A DNA stretch of 64,000 nucleotides, taken from positions 5,239,300-5,303,299 of the forward strand of contig NZ_OY970459.1 in NCBI RefSeq assembly GCF_963853665.1. The letters are read 5' to 3'. A model generated the notes under the pieces. The model ran no database searches and was not told where the DNA came from. It saw only the letters and a program-made list of their open reading frames with translations. Position 1 is the first letter of the stretch, and every line of letters begins with the position of its first letter. A program made the position numbers and the translations under genes. Positions 35,387 to 44,072 of the stretch are shown one piece after another. Source of the DNA: Mycobacterium decipiens (lineage in GTDB: Bacteria > Actinomycetota > Actinomycetes > Mycobacteriales > Mycobacteriaceae).

Positions 35387-36873
35387 CGCATACGCACCCA
35401 GGTGAACAGCCCGCCGATCCAGGCAGCCAGCGGGAGCGCCGCGATAATTGCTGCTATCTCTAGCCATTCGGCGGCCATCCGCACCAGCGGGGTGAACCGG
35501 GTGATCGGCACCAGCAGCGCGGCCACTAGGCCCGCGCCGCCGAATGCGGCCAGTATCAGTGCCCCCCACACCATCGAATGCCCGCCTGCAGGCTGGTGCA
35601 CAACATATTTGACGACGCCGGCGCATGTCGCCGCCGCGGCACCGCACACCAGCGCCACAGCCTGGCGCTTATCGGCGAACGCCCTGCCACGGCTGATGAA
35701 GATCACCACAAAGAGCCCGGCCAGCACCGCGGCCGCGGTCCCGCGGTCGCGCCCCGGTAGCAGGGTGGCCCACACCCCGGCCGGGAGCGCCAGTCCGGCG
35801 CCCCAGCAGATTCCGGTGAGCACCTCGTTGGCGCGTACCGCAGCAGCGGCGATCCGCGCCCCCCGCGGGGTGGTATCGGGATTGACGTCCTCGTCGGTCG
35901 CCTCGTCGACCGGAGCGACCGCATCAGCCGGCAGGCCTGCGCTACGACGGAACAGATCCCGCCCGGTGATGGATCCGAAGTACGGGGGCCGGATCCGGGC
36001 GACCCAAAGTGCGATCGTCGGGGCCAGGGTCAGCACCAGCAGCAGCGCGACCAGGGTGCACATCCCAAGCCATTGGGCAGGAATCGGCCACCACATTCGG
36101 GCCGCCGCGACCGTCCCGCCAAGTCCGCACAGGGTCACGACCGTCGCCGCTATCGGGATATGGCGGCGCATCGCCGTGGCCATTCCGCACGTCAGCACCG
36201 CGGCCGCCAAGGCGGCGATGAACAGGTGCGCTGATCCGAGCTTCCCGGGCGCGCTGCCGGCAAGGCTTGCCGCGAGCAATGGCACCGCGATCCAGCCGAG
36301 TCCGTCGAGCATGTCGCCGCGATGCGGCCACCAACGCCACACCACGCCCGCACCACCGGCGGCCAACAGCCCGGCAACGCCGGTCACGAGGCCGGGCCCC
36401 AGAGCGTCGCTGCAGCTGCGTTCGCGCACCGCCAACCCGAGCGCCGTCACCGCAACCATCGCCAGAATGACCAGCGCCGTGTGGGCCGCGGTTTGCACCG
36501 TGACCGGTTCGAACAGCCTCTTCCCGATCCGAGCCAGTCCGGTGGACAACGACTCGTACTGTGGTTCAAACGATTCGCCGTCCACCGCGGGCACCAGAAC
36601 CAGCGTCGCCCCGTCCTCGACGCCGAGTTCGTCGAGCGTCTTGGTGACATCCAGCCGCACACCGTTGGCCTTGTGCAGCTCGTATCCGGTGCCGGGCTGC
36701 AGCCCGCTGAAGCCCCGGCGCTTGAGTTCGTCGTTGAGCAACTCCACGACGTCGTCGATGAAAACCTCGATCGGCACCGACGCCGGATATACCTGTGAGA
36801 CGAGGTGTTCTCCACATACGACGGCCACCGCACACCGTGGCGGAAACGACACCTTACCCAACAACGTTGTCAC
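35383..36873 (-). CDS. eccD2: EccD2, ESX-2 polytopic membrane component
   Basis: A 496-residue protein with the ubiquitin-like N-terminal domain (CAVAVVCGEHLVSQVYPASV; LDELGVEDGATLVLVPAV) and about eleven transmembrane helices from residue about 125. The GTG start at 36873 shares one base with the stop of the upstream MinD-like gene (TAGTG). The frame is complete. Confidence 0.93.
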   Translation of the reverse strand: MTTLLGKVSFPPRCAVAVVCGEHLVSQVYPASVPIEVFIDDVVELLNDELKRRGFSGLQPGTGYELHKANGVRLDVTKTLDELGVEDGATLVLVPAVDGESFEPQYESLSTGLARIGKRLFEPVTVQTAAHTALVILAMVAVTALGLAVRERSCSDALGPGLVTGVAGLLAAGGAGVVWRWWPHRGDMLDGLGWIAVPLLAASLAGSAPGKLGSAHLFIAALAAAVLTCGMATAMRRHIPIAATVVTLCGLGGTVAAARMWWPIPAQWLGMCTLVALLLVLTLAPTIALWVARIRPPYFGSITGRDLFRRSAGLPADAVAPVDEATDEDVNPDTTPRGARIAAAAVRANEVLTGICWGAGLALPAGVWATLLPGRDRGTAAAVLAGLFVVIFISRGRAFADKRQAVALVCGAAAATCAGVVKYVVHQPAGGHSMVWGALILAAFGGAGLVAALLVPITRFTPLVRMAAEWLEIAAIIAALPLAAWIGGLFTWVRMR

Positions 36874-37901
36874 TAACGCGGCCGATCGGCATCTGGAGTG
36901 TATTTATCCGCCAGCGCCGCGGTGATCTCGAATAGCCGCAGCCGGGTTCTCCCCCTCAACTCGTGCCGTGTGTCAATTATCCCGCCCCTTGCGAGATACG
37001 GATCGTAGGGCATGAATTCGACAGTCGCCCCGGACTGTCCGAATCGTTCGGTAAGATATGCGCGCGCATCACGATCGTATTTATTCCGGCTGTCGTTGAG
37101 AATGACGGTGCTGCGGGACACCAACTCGTGATACCCCATCGACCGCAGCAGGTCGATCGCACGCGTCACCGGCAGCGAGGTATCGGCAGTCAACCCCGAC
37201 ACGAAAACCAATGTGTCGCACGCATCGAGCACCGCCTTCATCACCGGGTGCTCCAGGTCATCGGAGGTGTCGACCACCATGACGGTGTGCGTACGACGCA
37301 GCCGCGACAGCACACCGGTGAACATCGACGGCACTAGCGGCCGCGGTTGGTCCGATGCCCGGTTTCCGGCCAGTACATCGAGTCCAATACTGTTCTGCCC
37401 CAAGTGCTCTCGGATATCCGCGTAGCCCTGCACGTCGGTATCGTTCAGCACGGCCGAGTAGTCGCCCGGTGGGGACTCATCGATCCGCCCGGCCAGCGTT
37501 CCGAAGCCGGGCGCTGCATCGATGGCGACTACATTCTCGGGCCGACACTCCCGAAAGGCGGCGCCGATGCATGCGGTGAGCGTGGTCTTGCCGACACCAC
37601 CTTTTCCCGAGACCACCCCGATGATGTATTGCTTTCGGATATGGCGCCGGATCCGCTCCTGCAATTCTCGGTAATGCCTTTCGGCAGGCGATTCCCCTAG
37701 ATTGATGGTCCGGAAAGACGTCCCGTAGATGAACTTTCGCCAGCCCGAGCCGGGAGGGATCTTGCGAGGCGCGACCATATCGGATATCCGTAATGTTCCG
37801 GATACGGAATCCTGGTGCTGATAGCGCGCAGCGTGCGCTTCTCGCCGCGTCACTTCATTTTGCTCGGAAATACTGGATGACGCCTTCCACGGATTTGTCA
37901 C
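36873..37901 (-). CDS. MinD/ParA-like ATPase in the ESX-2 locus (Rv3888c-like)
   Basis: A 342-residue ATPase of the MinD/EspI group. Walker A is [10 protein letters not shown] (about 97-106); AIDAAPGFGTLAGR and MVVDTSDDLEH provide the A' and B motifs. The C-terminus has the EspI-type ending YDPYLARGGIIDTRHELRG then a terminal helix. By position it is Rv3888c, whose function is not established; EspI-like regulation of ESX-2 is a guess. It starts with GTG. Confidence 0.88.
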   Translation of the reverse strand: MTNPWKASSSISEQNEVTRREAHAARYQHQDSVSGTLRISDMVAPRKIPPGSGWRKFIYGTSFRTINLGESPAERHYRELQERIRRHIRKQYIIGVVSGKGGVGKTTLTACIGAAFRECRPENVVAIDAAPGFGTLAGRIDESPPGDYSAVLNDTDVQGYADIREHLGQNSIGLDVLAGNRASDQPRPLVPSMFTGVLSRLRRTHTVMVVDTSDDLEHPVMKAVLDACDTLVFVSGLTADTSLPVTRAIDLLRSMGYHELVSRSTVILNDSRNKYDRDARAYLTERFGQSGATVEFMPYDPYLARGGIIDTRHELRGRTRLRLFEITAALADKYTPDADRPR

Positions 37902-37937
37902 GCCGCCCCTGCTATCATTTTCGTGATACCCTCTCGA

Positions 37938-38771
37938 CTACACAACTTTTCGGTACGAATGCCATTCTTGGTCGGCGGGTAGGCGCCGCACCAAATGGTT
38001 GATGGCGGAAGCGATGTTGCTCTTGGTACCGGGGGCGACGATCATCCATTTTTTGCCTGCGGACGATACGTTCTCGGCGACCAGTCGTCCCTGGGGAATG
38101 TCAATGATCGCCACCGCGGTTTCCTCGATGTGGGTCTGGCCGCATCGGGCCGTGTGCACCCCGGACTGGATCGCGACGATCGAGGCTTGCGCTGATCGGC
38201 TGGGGTCTGCGGCCAGCCCGAGCATCCGCAGCTGATCGGTCGCTAGCCGTTGATCGGCCAGGAAGGTGCCCAGTGTGTGCTGATCGGTCGCGGCTGCGCG
38301 CATGGCATCCGCGTCCAGCGTGACCGGCCGCAACGGCGCGGGCGGGTGCACGCCACACAGCCGCTCGATCTGTGCGTTGAGCACCGTCCTGGCCGTCCCT
38401 TCGGCGCTGGCGGTTCCGGCTCCGCTCACGCGGATCAGATCCGCGGACCGCTCCATCACCACCCACCATTGCGCGAACCTGGCGAGCAGCGCCCGCGCGG
38501 GTTCGTCCTGAGCAGGCATGCACAGCTGCATGAACAACGCGACATCGCGGCGGGAGAGGACGGTTAGCCATTCCACCACAGCGCTATCCACCGCGTCCGA
38601 CTCGTCGATCGCCCCGACGGCCCGCAGTTCGGCCGTCACCGGGTGTTCGAGTGCCAGCCGCTTGGGTTCGACGCTGGGCAGGTGGGGCCGCAGCCCTAGC
38701 TCTGGAGCCACGGTTTCGATACCGGTAAGCACCTGCAGGGCCCATAGGCCGTCCACTGTGGTGGTTAACAC
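37938..38771 (-). CDS. espG2: EspG2, ESX-2 PE/PPE chaperone
   Basis: A 277-residue EspG family protein (LTTTVDGLWALQVLTGIETV at the start; IIDIPQGRLVAENVSSAGKK near the end). Its expected clients are the ESX-2 PE36/PPE69 pair, whose genes are missing from this locus. I chose the GTG at 38771 to match the M. tuberculosis start; the frame continues upstream without family similarity. Confidence 0.92.
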   Translation of the reverse strand: MLTTTVDGLWALQVLTGIETVAPELGLRPHLPSVEPKRLALEHPVTAELRAVGAIDESDAVDSAVVEWLTVLSRRDVALFMQLCMPAQDEPARALLARFAQWWVVMERSADLIRVSGAGTASAEGTARTVLNAQIERLCGVHPPAPLRPVTLDADAMRAAATDQHTLGTFLADQRLATDQLRMLGLAADPSRSAQASIVAIQSGVHTARCGQTHIEETAVAIIDIPQGRLVAENVSSAGKKWMIVAPGTKSNIASAINHLVRRLPADQEWHSYRKVV

Positions 38772-38832
38772 GTTGTCCTCGACATGCCGCGGGGCGCACG
38801 CGATGCGTGCGCCCCTCCTAGGCCTACCCGCC

Positions 38833-39123
38833 CTAGATGAAGGCCTGCTGGATCTGCATGTCGGTTGCCTGGGCACTCTCGGCCGTGTTGTTCACGACGT
38901 GGCTGTGCTGGCTGACCGTCTGGATCAAGCCTTCCAGTCCGTGCAGCATCTGCTGCTGGGCGTCGAAGAAGGCGGTAGCACCCGTGCCCTGGAAGAACTC
39001 GGCGAGCGCTTGGGTGCGCTGTCGGATGTCGTCGTGAATTTCCATCAACACCGCTGCCCGCTGCCCGACATCGGAGGCAAAGCCGGTAACCGCAGCGTAG
39101 TTGTAGGTAATTTGATCTGACAT
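38833..39123 (-). CDS. esxC: EsxC-like ESAT-6 family protein
   Basis: A 96-residue Esx protein in the EsxC position. It begins MSDQITYNYAAVTGFASDVG and has the turn FFQGTGATAFFDAQQQML, where the Trp of WxG is replaced by Phe, as is usual in this subgroup. From memory it is clearly more diverged from M. tuberculosis EsxC (perhaps half identical) than its neighbours are from theirs. It pairs with the esxD-like product 44 bp upstream. Confidence 0.85.
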   Translation of the reverse strand: MSDQITYNYAAVTGFASDVGQRAAVLMEIHDDIRQRTQALAEFFQGTGATAFFDAQQQMLHGLEGLIQTVSQHSHVVNNTAESAQATDMQIQQAFI

Positions 39124-39167
39124 ATCCGTAATCCCCTTGTCGGTCCGTGGGTTGGGAGTGACTGCGC

Positions 39168-39491
39168 TTAGCCGGTCTGGCTTCCGCCGAACAGGCCCGT
39201 GAAGCCATGGGCCGCATCGGCTTCGTGGTTCTCCATCAGCACGGCCGCCCGGCCAAGCCCGTGCGCGAGGCGCTGACCACCAGTCATAACTTGCTGGAGA
39301 TCGTGGTTGATCTGTTCTGCCGTCACCAGCGAACTGGTGCTCGCGCCCCCGCTCCACGACGCCGCCCCGACGACATTCTCGTGACTGCTTAGGTACTCGT
39401 TGGCCACCGCGGTGGCGTGCTGCAGGGCTGATTCGATCGCTTGCTGCGTGCTCCGCAGCAATTCCGGCGTGACAACGGTCGCCTTTGCCAT
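39168..39491 (-). CDS. esxD: EsxD-like ESAT-6 family protein
   Basis: A 107-residue Esx protein with the WSG turn (VVGAASWSGGASTSSL) and the conserved C-terminal LMENHEADAAHGFTGLFG. The same length as M. tuberculosis EsxD, but much substituted by my recollection. AAGGGGATG precedes the start closely. It is now the first gene of the ESX-2 remnant, immediately beside the deletion junction. Confidence 0.85.
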   Translation of the reverse strand: MAKATVVTPELLRSTQQAIESALQHATAVANEYLSSHENVVGAASWSGGASTSSLVTAEQINHDLQQVMTGGQRLAHGLGRAAVLMENHEADAAHGFTGLFGGSQTG

Positions 39492-39756
39492 TTACATCCC
39501 CTTCACTTACTCGGGCTTCCCGGGCTGGGTTATCGCGTCAAGCTAAACCAGCTGTGGTCAGCTGTCACTTCACTTCCCCCCATCCGCGCCCGGCCGAGCA
39601 GGCTGTTCAGCAGTGCACAACAGAACTGCCCGCGTGTCATACGGTAACCCAAACAGGCTGCAAGACAAGGGGAAAGGGACAGAATGTGCATTACCGGGCT
39701 GGTCGGTGCCCGAGGAGCGGGCCTCGCTGGTGGTTAGCAAGTGGGTGGTCTTGCGT
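39492..39756. other. Junction where PPE69 through esxF are missing
   Basis: Only 265 bp separate the esxD-like gene from the calcium-loop protein. In M. tuberculosis the stretch here contains PPE69, PE36, eccC2, eccB2, Rv3896c-Rv3902c, cpnT, esxE and esxF. I find no long frame, transposase, tRNA or clear repeat at the ends. A short in-frame tail ending PGKPE-stop lies just upstream of esxD on the minus strand and may be the last trace of the neighbouring gene. Confidence 0.65.
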
Positions 39757-40266
39757 TCACAAGTTGCTGGCGCCGTCAGCGGCGCCGTCGCCGTTGGTGT
39801 CGGTTAGCCGTACGTTCCATCGACCGTCGCCGTCGGTGTCGACGTATCCGGTCACGCCGTCCTCGCCGGCGCACACCACCCGGTCGGCGACGCCGTTGCC
39901 GTCGGCATCGAGCAATTGGTCATCGAGGTGGCCCTGCCCGTCAAAGTCAACCAACGGACCGCCGGAGTGCTCGGCGCCGTCGAGCCCGAACCAGCGCAGT
40001 TGTCCGCCCCGGTCGACGGCGACCGCCCAGGTCCCCGATCCGTCGTCGGTGAAGTAACTTTCGTAGGTGCCGTCGTTGTCGAGGTCGAGAACGGCATGGT
40101 CGGCCATCCCGTCACCGTCGAAATCCGCCAGCGCGTCATCGTGCAGGCCGTCGCCGTCGAAATCCAGGCCGACCGCATCCAACCGGCCGTCACCGTCGAG
40201 GTCAAGGTCGGGTGGGCGGTTCCACATGTCAGCCGTGCCGTCGTCCCCGCTCAAGCAGTACTCCAC
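39757..40266 (-). CDS. Calcium-loop (DxDGDG) repeat protein, Rv3906c-like
   Basis: A 169-residue protein largely built of EF-hand/dockerin-like loops: DLDGDGRLD, DFDGDGLHD, DFDGDGMAD, DLDNDGTYE, DFDGQGHLD, DADGNGVAD, DTDGDGRWN and DTNGDGAAD. Such loops bind Ca2+ and give a repeat fold. There is no signal peptide or membrane helix. It starts with GTG 25 bp after pcnA, suggesting one transcript with pcnA. M. tuberculosis Rv3906c has the same length. The role is unknown. Confidence 0.8.
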   Translation of the reverse strand: MEYCLSGDDGTADMWNRPPDLDLDGDGRLDAVGLDFDGDGLHDDALADFDGDGMADHAVLDLDNDGTYESYFTDDGSGTWAVAVDRGGQLRWFGLDGAEHSGGPLVDFDGQGHLDDQLLDADGNGVADRVVCAGEDGVTGYVDTDGDGRWNVRLTDTNGDGAADGASNL

Positions 40267-40290
40267 GACTGGTGTGACGGTCCGCCCCGG

Positions 40291-41733
40291 CTAGCGGTTC
40301 CCCCGTTCTTTCCACCAGGCCAGCAGCTCGGCGGTGGCTTCCTCGGTGCTCAACGGCCCGCGGTCCATGCGCAGCTCTTTCAGATAGCGCCACGCCTCGC
40401 CGACTTGCGGGCCCGCCGGAACGCCGAGCAGTGCCATGATCTGGTTGCCGTCCAGGTCGGGGCGCACCCGATCCAGGTCCTCTTGGGCGGCCAGTTCGGC
40501 GATACGCGCCTCTAGCTGGTCATAGTTGGCCCGCAGCCGAGCGGCCCGGCGCTTATTGCGGGTGGTGCAGTCGGCGCGCACCAGCTTGTGTAGCCGCGGC
40601 AGCAAGGGTCCGGCGTCGGTGACGTAGCGACGCACCGCGGAGTCGGTCCACTTCCCGTCGCCGTAGCCGTGGAACCGCAGGTGCAGATACACCAGCTGCG
40701 AGACGTCGTCGATCATCTGCTTGGCGTACTTCAGCGCCCGCATCCGCTTGCGCACCATTTTGGCGCCGACCACCTCGTGGTGGTGAAAGCTCACTCCGCC
40801 GTTGGGTTCGTGGCGTCGGGTAGCCGGCTTGCCGATGTCATGCAGCAGCGCCGCCCAGCGCAACACCAGATCGGGGCCGTCGTCCTCCAACGCGATCGCC
40901 TGGCGCAGCACGGTCAGCGAATGCTGGTAGACGTCCTTGTGCTGGTGGTGTTCGTCGATGGCCATCCGCATGCCACCGACCTCGGGCAGCACCACTTCCC
41001 CCATCTCGGTCTGCACCAGCAGGTCGATACCGGCGACCGGGTCGTCGCCGAGCAGCAGCTTGTCCAGCTCGGCGGCCACCCGTTCGGCACTGATCCGGGC
41101 CAGCTGCGGTGCCATGTCTTCGATTGCCTTGCGCACCCCCGGCGCCACGGTGAAGCCGAGCTGCGAAACGAACCGCGCGGCGCGCAGCATTCGCAGCGGG
41201 TCATCTCCGAAGGACATCGCCGGTGCCGCCGGGGTGTCCAGCACCCGGGCCCGCAGCGCCGCCAAACCGCCGAGCGGATCCAGGAATTCGCCCGGCCCGG
41301 TCGGCGTGACACGCACGGCCATCGCGTTCGCGGTGAAATCGCGGCGCACCAGATCCTCGTCGAGGCGGTGACCGAAACGTACCTCCGGATTCCGCGATAC
41401 CTGGTCGTAGGTGTCGGCGCGGAACGTGGTGATCTCCAGGCGGTAGCCGCCCGTGCCGACGCCGACGGTGCCGAACTCGATCCCGGTGTCCCACACCGCA
41501 TCGGCGAGTGGCCGCACGATCTTCTGCACCTGCTCGGGACGGGCGTCGGTGGTGAAGTCCAGGTCGGGGCTCAGCCGGCCCAGCGCGGCATCCCGCACCG
41601 AACCGCCGACCAGATACAACTCGTGACCCGCGGCAGCGAACGCCGACCCGAGCCCCCGCAGGACGACGGCATGCCTGTTCAAGGCGACCGCGGCGGCGGT
41701 CAGCAGGTCGGCTTCCTGCGCGGCATCAGGCAC
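40291..41733 (-). CDS. pcnA: CCA tRNA nucleotidyltransferase / poly(A) polymerase family protein
   Basis: A 480-residue class II nucleotidyltransferase annotated pcnA in mycobacteria. The nucleotidyltransferase head has YLVGGSVRDAALGR and DLDFTTDARP (catalytic Asp-x-Asp, about 60-62), then RRDFTANAMA and the RMLRAARF segment. The C-terminal HD domain carries LHDIGK and HHHEVVGAKM. It adds or repairs CCA at tRNA 3' ends. It begins with GTG; the end is followed by the calcium-loop gene. Confidence 0.95.
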   Translation of the reverse strand: MPDAAQEADLLTAAAVALNRHAVVLRGLGSAFAAAGHELYLVGGSVRDAALGRLSPDLDFTTDARPEQVQKIVRPLADAVWDTGIEFGTVGVGTGGYRLEITTFRADTYDQVSRNPEVRFGHRLDEDLVRRDFTANAMAVRVTPTGPGEFLDPLGGLAALRARVLDTPAAPAMSFGDDPLRMLRAARFVSQLGFTVAPGVRKAIEDMAPQLARISAERVAAELDKLLLGDDPVAGIDLLVQTEMGEVVLPEVGGMRMAIDEHHQHKDVYQHSLTVLRQAIALEDDGPDLVLRWAALLHDIGKPATRRHEPNGGVSFHHHEVVGAKMVRKRMRALKYAKQMIDDVSQLVYLHLRFHGYGDGKWTDSAVRRYVTDAGPLLPRLHKLVRADCTTRNKRRAARLRANYDQLEARIAELAAQEDLDRVRPDLDGNQIMALLGVPAGPQVGEAWRYLKELRMDRGPLSTEEATAELLAWWKERGNR

Positions 41734-41827
41734 GTTCGATCAGCCTAATGGGAATCGATCGGCGGGCCGCTGAGGGGCTGTGTCCAGAGTCCAGCCCTCG
41801 GCGTTGGCCGGGTGGTCGCGCAACACG

Positions 41828-42814
41828 TCAGGTTGGGAGTGGCTCCAGTTCGTAACCCGCCGGCAGTTTCAATACCTGATTGCGGAAGTCGACCACGTAG
41901 ACGTCACCGTCTTCGGCCACCGCCACACCGTATGGGCAGAAAAGCCCGCTGAAAGGCAGCTCGGACACGGCGTTCGAGCTGGCCGCCAGCATCAGCACCC
42001 GATTGTTGTTCAAGTCCGTGACGAAGACGTTGTTGCCGTGGTCCACCGCGACGCTATTGGGAAAGTCGAGCCCGGTGAACGGCAGGCCGACCGGAGTGGT
42101 TGTCCCCGCGGCCAGCTTCAGCACACGGTTGTTGCCGGCGTCGGCGACGTAGACCGCGCCGGCCCCGTCCACGGCCAGACCGTATGGGTTCTTGAGTCCG
42201 GTGAACGGCAGCTCGGCGGGGGTATCCGAACCGACGGGCAGCTTCAATACCTGGTTGGTGTCATAGTCGGCGAGGTAGACATTGCCGCTGCCGTCCACCG
42301 CCACATCATGCGGTTCGCCAAGATCGGTGAACGGAAGCCGGCTCGGGGTATCGGAGCCAGCGGGTAGTTTCAGCACCCGGTCGTTGTTTTGGTCGACGAC
42401 ATAGAGGTTGCGGTCGCTGTCCAGCGCCAAACCGGTTGGCCGGTTAAGGCCGGTGAACGGCAAGATGTTTGGGTCTTCGGCATCGGGCGCCAGCTCGAGC
42501 ACCCGGTTGTTGCTCGAGTCGGCGACAAAAGCGTTGCCCATGCTGTCGACCGCGACCCCCTCGGGATGCGTGACGGCGAGCGGCAGCACGACCTGGCTAG
42601 GTGAGGGTGGGGCACCCGGCCGCGCGGTCTGCCTGGACGCGGCCGGCCCGGACGCCGCCCGCCCACGGGGCCCGAGGGGCCCAAGGGGAACGTATCCGGC
42701 GATTCCGAGGATCGCGATGATGACGCCAACGCAACACCCGATGGCTAGCGCTGCCGTACGTCGGCTCCGCGGCGCATCGGACTGGGCGGGCCGGCCGGAC
42801 TCGATGTCACTCAT
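41828..42814 (-). CDS. Membrane-anchored NHL-repeat beta-propeller protein (PknD sensor-like)
   Basis: A 328-residue protein with one N-terminal transmembrane helix (about 22-44; AALAIGCCVGVIIAILGIAG), a Pro-rich spacer, then six NHL-type repeats with GLAVDGAGAVYVADAGNNRV and LPFTGL linkers. The repeats strongly resemble the extracellular propeller of the Ser/Thr kinase PknD, but there is no kinase domain. It is probably an extracytoplasmic binding module. The start overlaps the stop of the MFS frame by 8 bp (ATGAGTGA), so both were one operon. I do not recall this gene between pcnA and mutT4 in M. tuberculosis. Confidence 0.82.
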   Translation of the reverse strand: MSDIESGRPAQSDAPRSRRTAALAIGCCVGVIIAILGIAGYVPLGPLGPRGRAASGPAASRQTARPGAPPSPSQVVLPLAVTHPEGVAVDSMGNAFVADSSNNRVLELAPDAEDPNILPFTGLNRPTGLALDSDRNLYVVDQNNDRVLKLPAGSDTPSRLPFTDLGEPHDVAVDGSGNVYLADYDTNQVLKLPVGSDTPAELPFTGLKNPYGLAVDGAGAVYVADAGNNRVLKLAAGTTTPVGLPFTGLDFPNSVAVDHGNNVFVTDLNNNRVLMLAASSNAVSELPFSGLFCPYGVAVAEDGDVYVVDFRNQVLKLPAGYELEPLPT

Positions 42815-43921
42815 AAGAGGATTCCTTTACTAGCCGAGGTGGACTGACGACCGCTATGTCCGGATCAGCCGACGTTGCTGAATCGGATTGGGTAAGCACT
42901 TGCGCAGTTGCCGGTGACCTGTGCGACGGGTCCGCCGCGCGTAGCGCTGCCACGACGGCGATCGCGTTGAGGCCGAGCAGGACCAGCACTGGCCAGGTGG
43001 CGCTGGTGTGTTCGGCGATCGCGCCCAGCACGACGCCGGCCAGCGCCGCCGCGAGCGCCGCGGCCGCCGAAGTGAACCCCACCACATCGGTCGGTCGTGT
43101 TCCCCGGCCAGCTCGCCTATCCACTCGATGCTCGCGGCGTAGACAGCCTGGTCGGCAGCCGCGGCGAGTAGAAACATCAACCCCTGAACCCACGGTTGTA
43201 ACCACAGGCCGGTGGCGTGGGCCAGCACGCAGATCCCGGCGGCGCTCAGGGCCATCAACGCACTGCCGACGAGCATTCCCCGCACCCCCGCCCGGCGATG
43301 AACGAACCGCCACAATATTGAGCCGATCAGCAGCCCCGTGGTGGTGCAGACGACCACCGCCGGCACGCTGTCCGTCCGGTCGGCGCTTCCGGTCGGAACA
43401 TGTAGGGCGTAGAACGTCGCGCCTAGGGTTATCGGCACGAACAGCAGCTGCGTGCTCGCATATCGACGAAACCGCCGGTCCGAACCCAGAACACGCACGC
43501 CCCGGCGAACGATGTCACCGAGCCGCGGAATGGCGGCGGTCGTATGGGCTGAAACGGGGCCGACGAACAAAGTGGCGGCGGCGGCGGCGATCATGCCCGC
43601 CGCGCCCAACCACAATACCGGCGCATCGCCATCCTCGACAGCCCGCGCCGACAACGCAGGTATCACCAGAAACGTTGCGGCGACGATGATTACGGCGCTG
43701 ACCGCATACTCGGTCAGGATCATCGGGCTGCGGCGCCGCAGCGGCAGCTTGGCTGATACCAGTTCGCGGTGAGCACCGTCGGAGATTCCCTTCGCGCCGC
43801 CCAGCGCGCCGTCTTGGACGTCGGCCGGTCGCCAGGGTAGGTCTTCCAGCACCGCGGCGGTTCCACGTGGACCTGCACCGCCAGAAGCGGGCGGATGGCG
43901 ATCGGTGTACATCTGAGCCAT
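42807..43921 (-). pseudogene. MFS-type transporter with a frameshift
   Basis: The minus-strand frame from 43921 has an N-terminal polar leader, then hydrophobic helices (SAVIIVAATFLVIPALSA; GMIAAAAATLFVGPVSA; QLLFVPITLGATFYAL; LLIGSILWRFVHRRAG; MALSAAGICVLAHATG; LMFLLAAAADQAVYAASIEW). At about 43090-43105 the coding sense passes to another frame (VVGFTSAAAALAAALAGVVL, LVLLGLNAIAVVAALRA), ending at 42807. One G is probably missing in a GACCGACCG context. With at most eight helices it also looks shorter than a full 12-helix MFS permease. The substrate is unknown. Confidence 0.7.
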
Positions 43922-44072
43922 ATTTGTAACGCTAGCGGCGGGCGACCTCCGCTACCTCCGCCGATCGGACGGTTTGCCGACGACGGACGTGTCCCATGAT
44001 CGGGGGACCCAGCGCTGCGGGCTGTCCTCGATTTGCGGCGGCAGGCAATCCTCGAGCTGCCCGTGCCAGCTA

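Noticed and set aside
34664..36925. 753-codon plus-strand open frame opposite mycP2/eccD2
   Set aside because: Low-complexity Ala/Pro/Arg translation, antisense to two intact ESX-2 genes with catalytic motifs.
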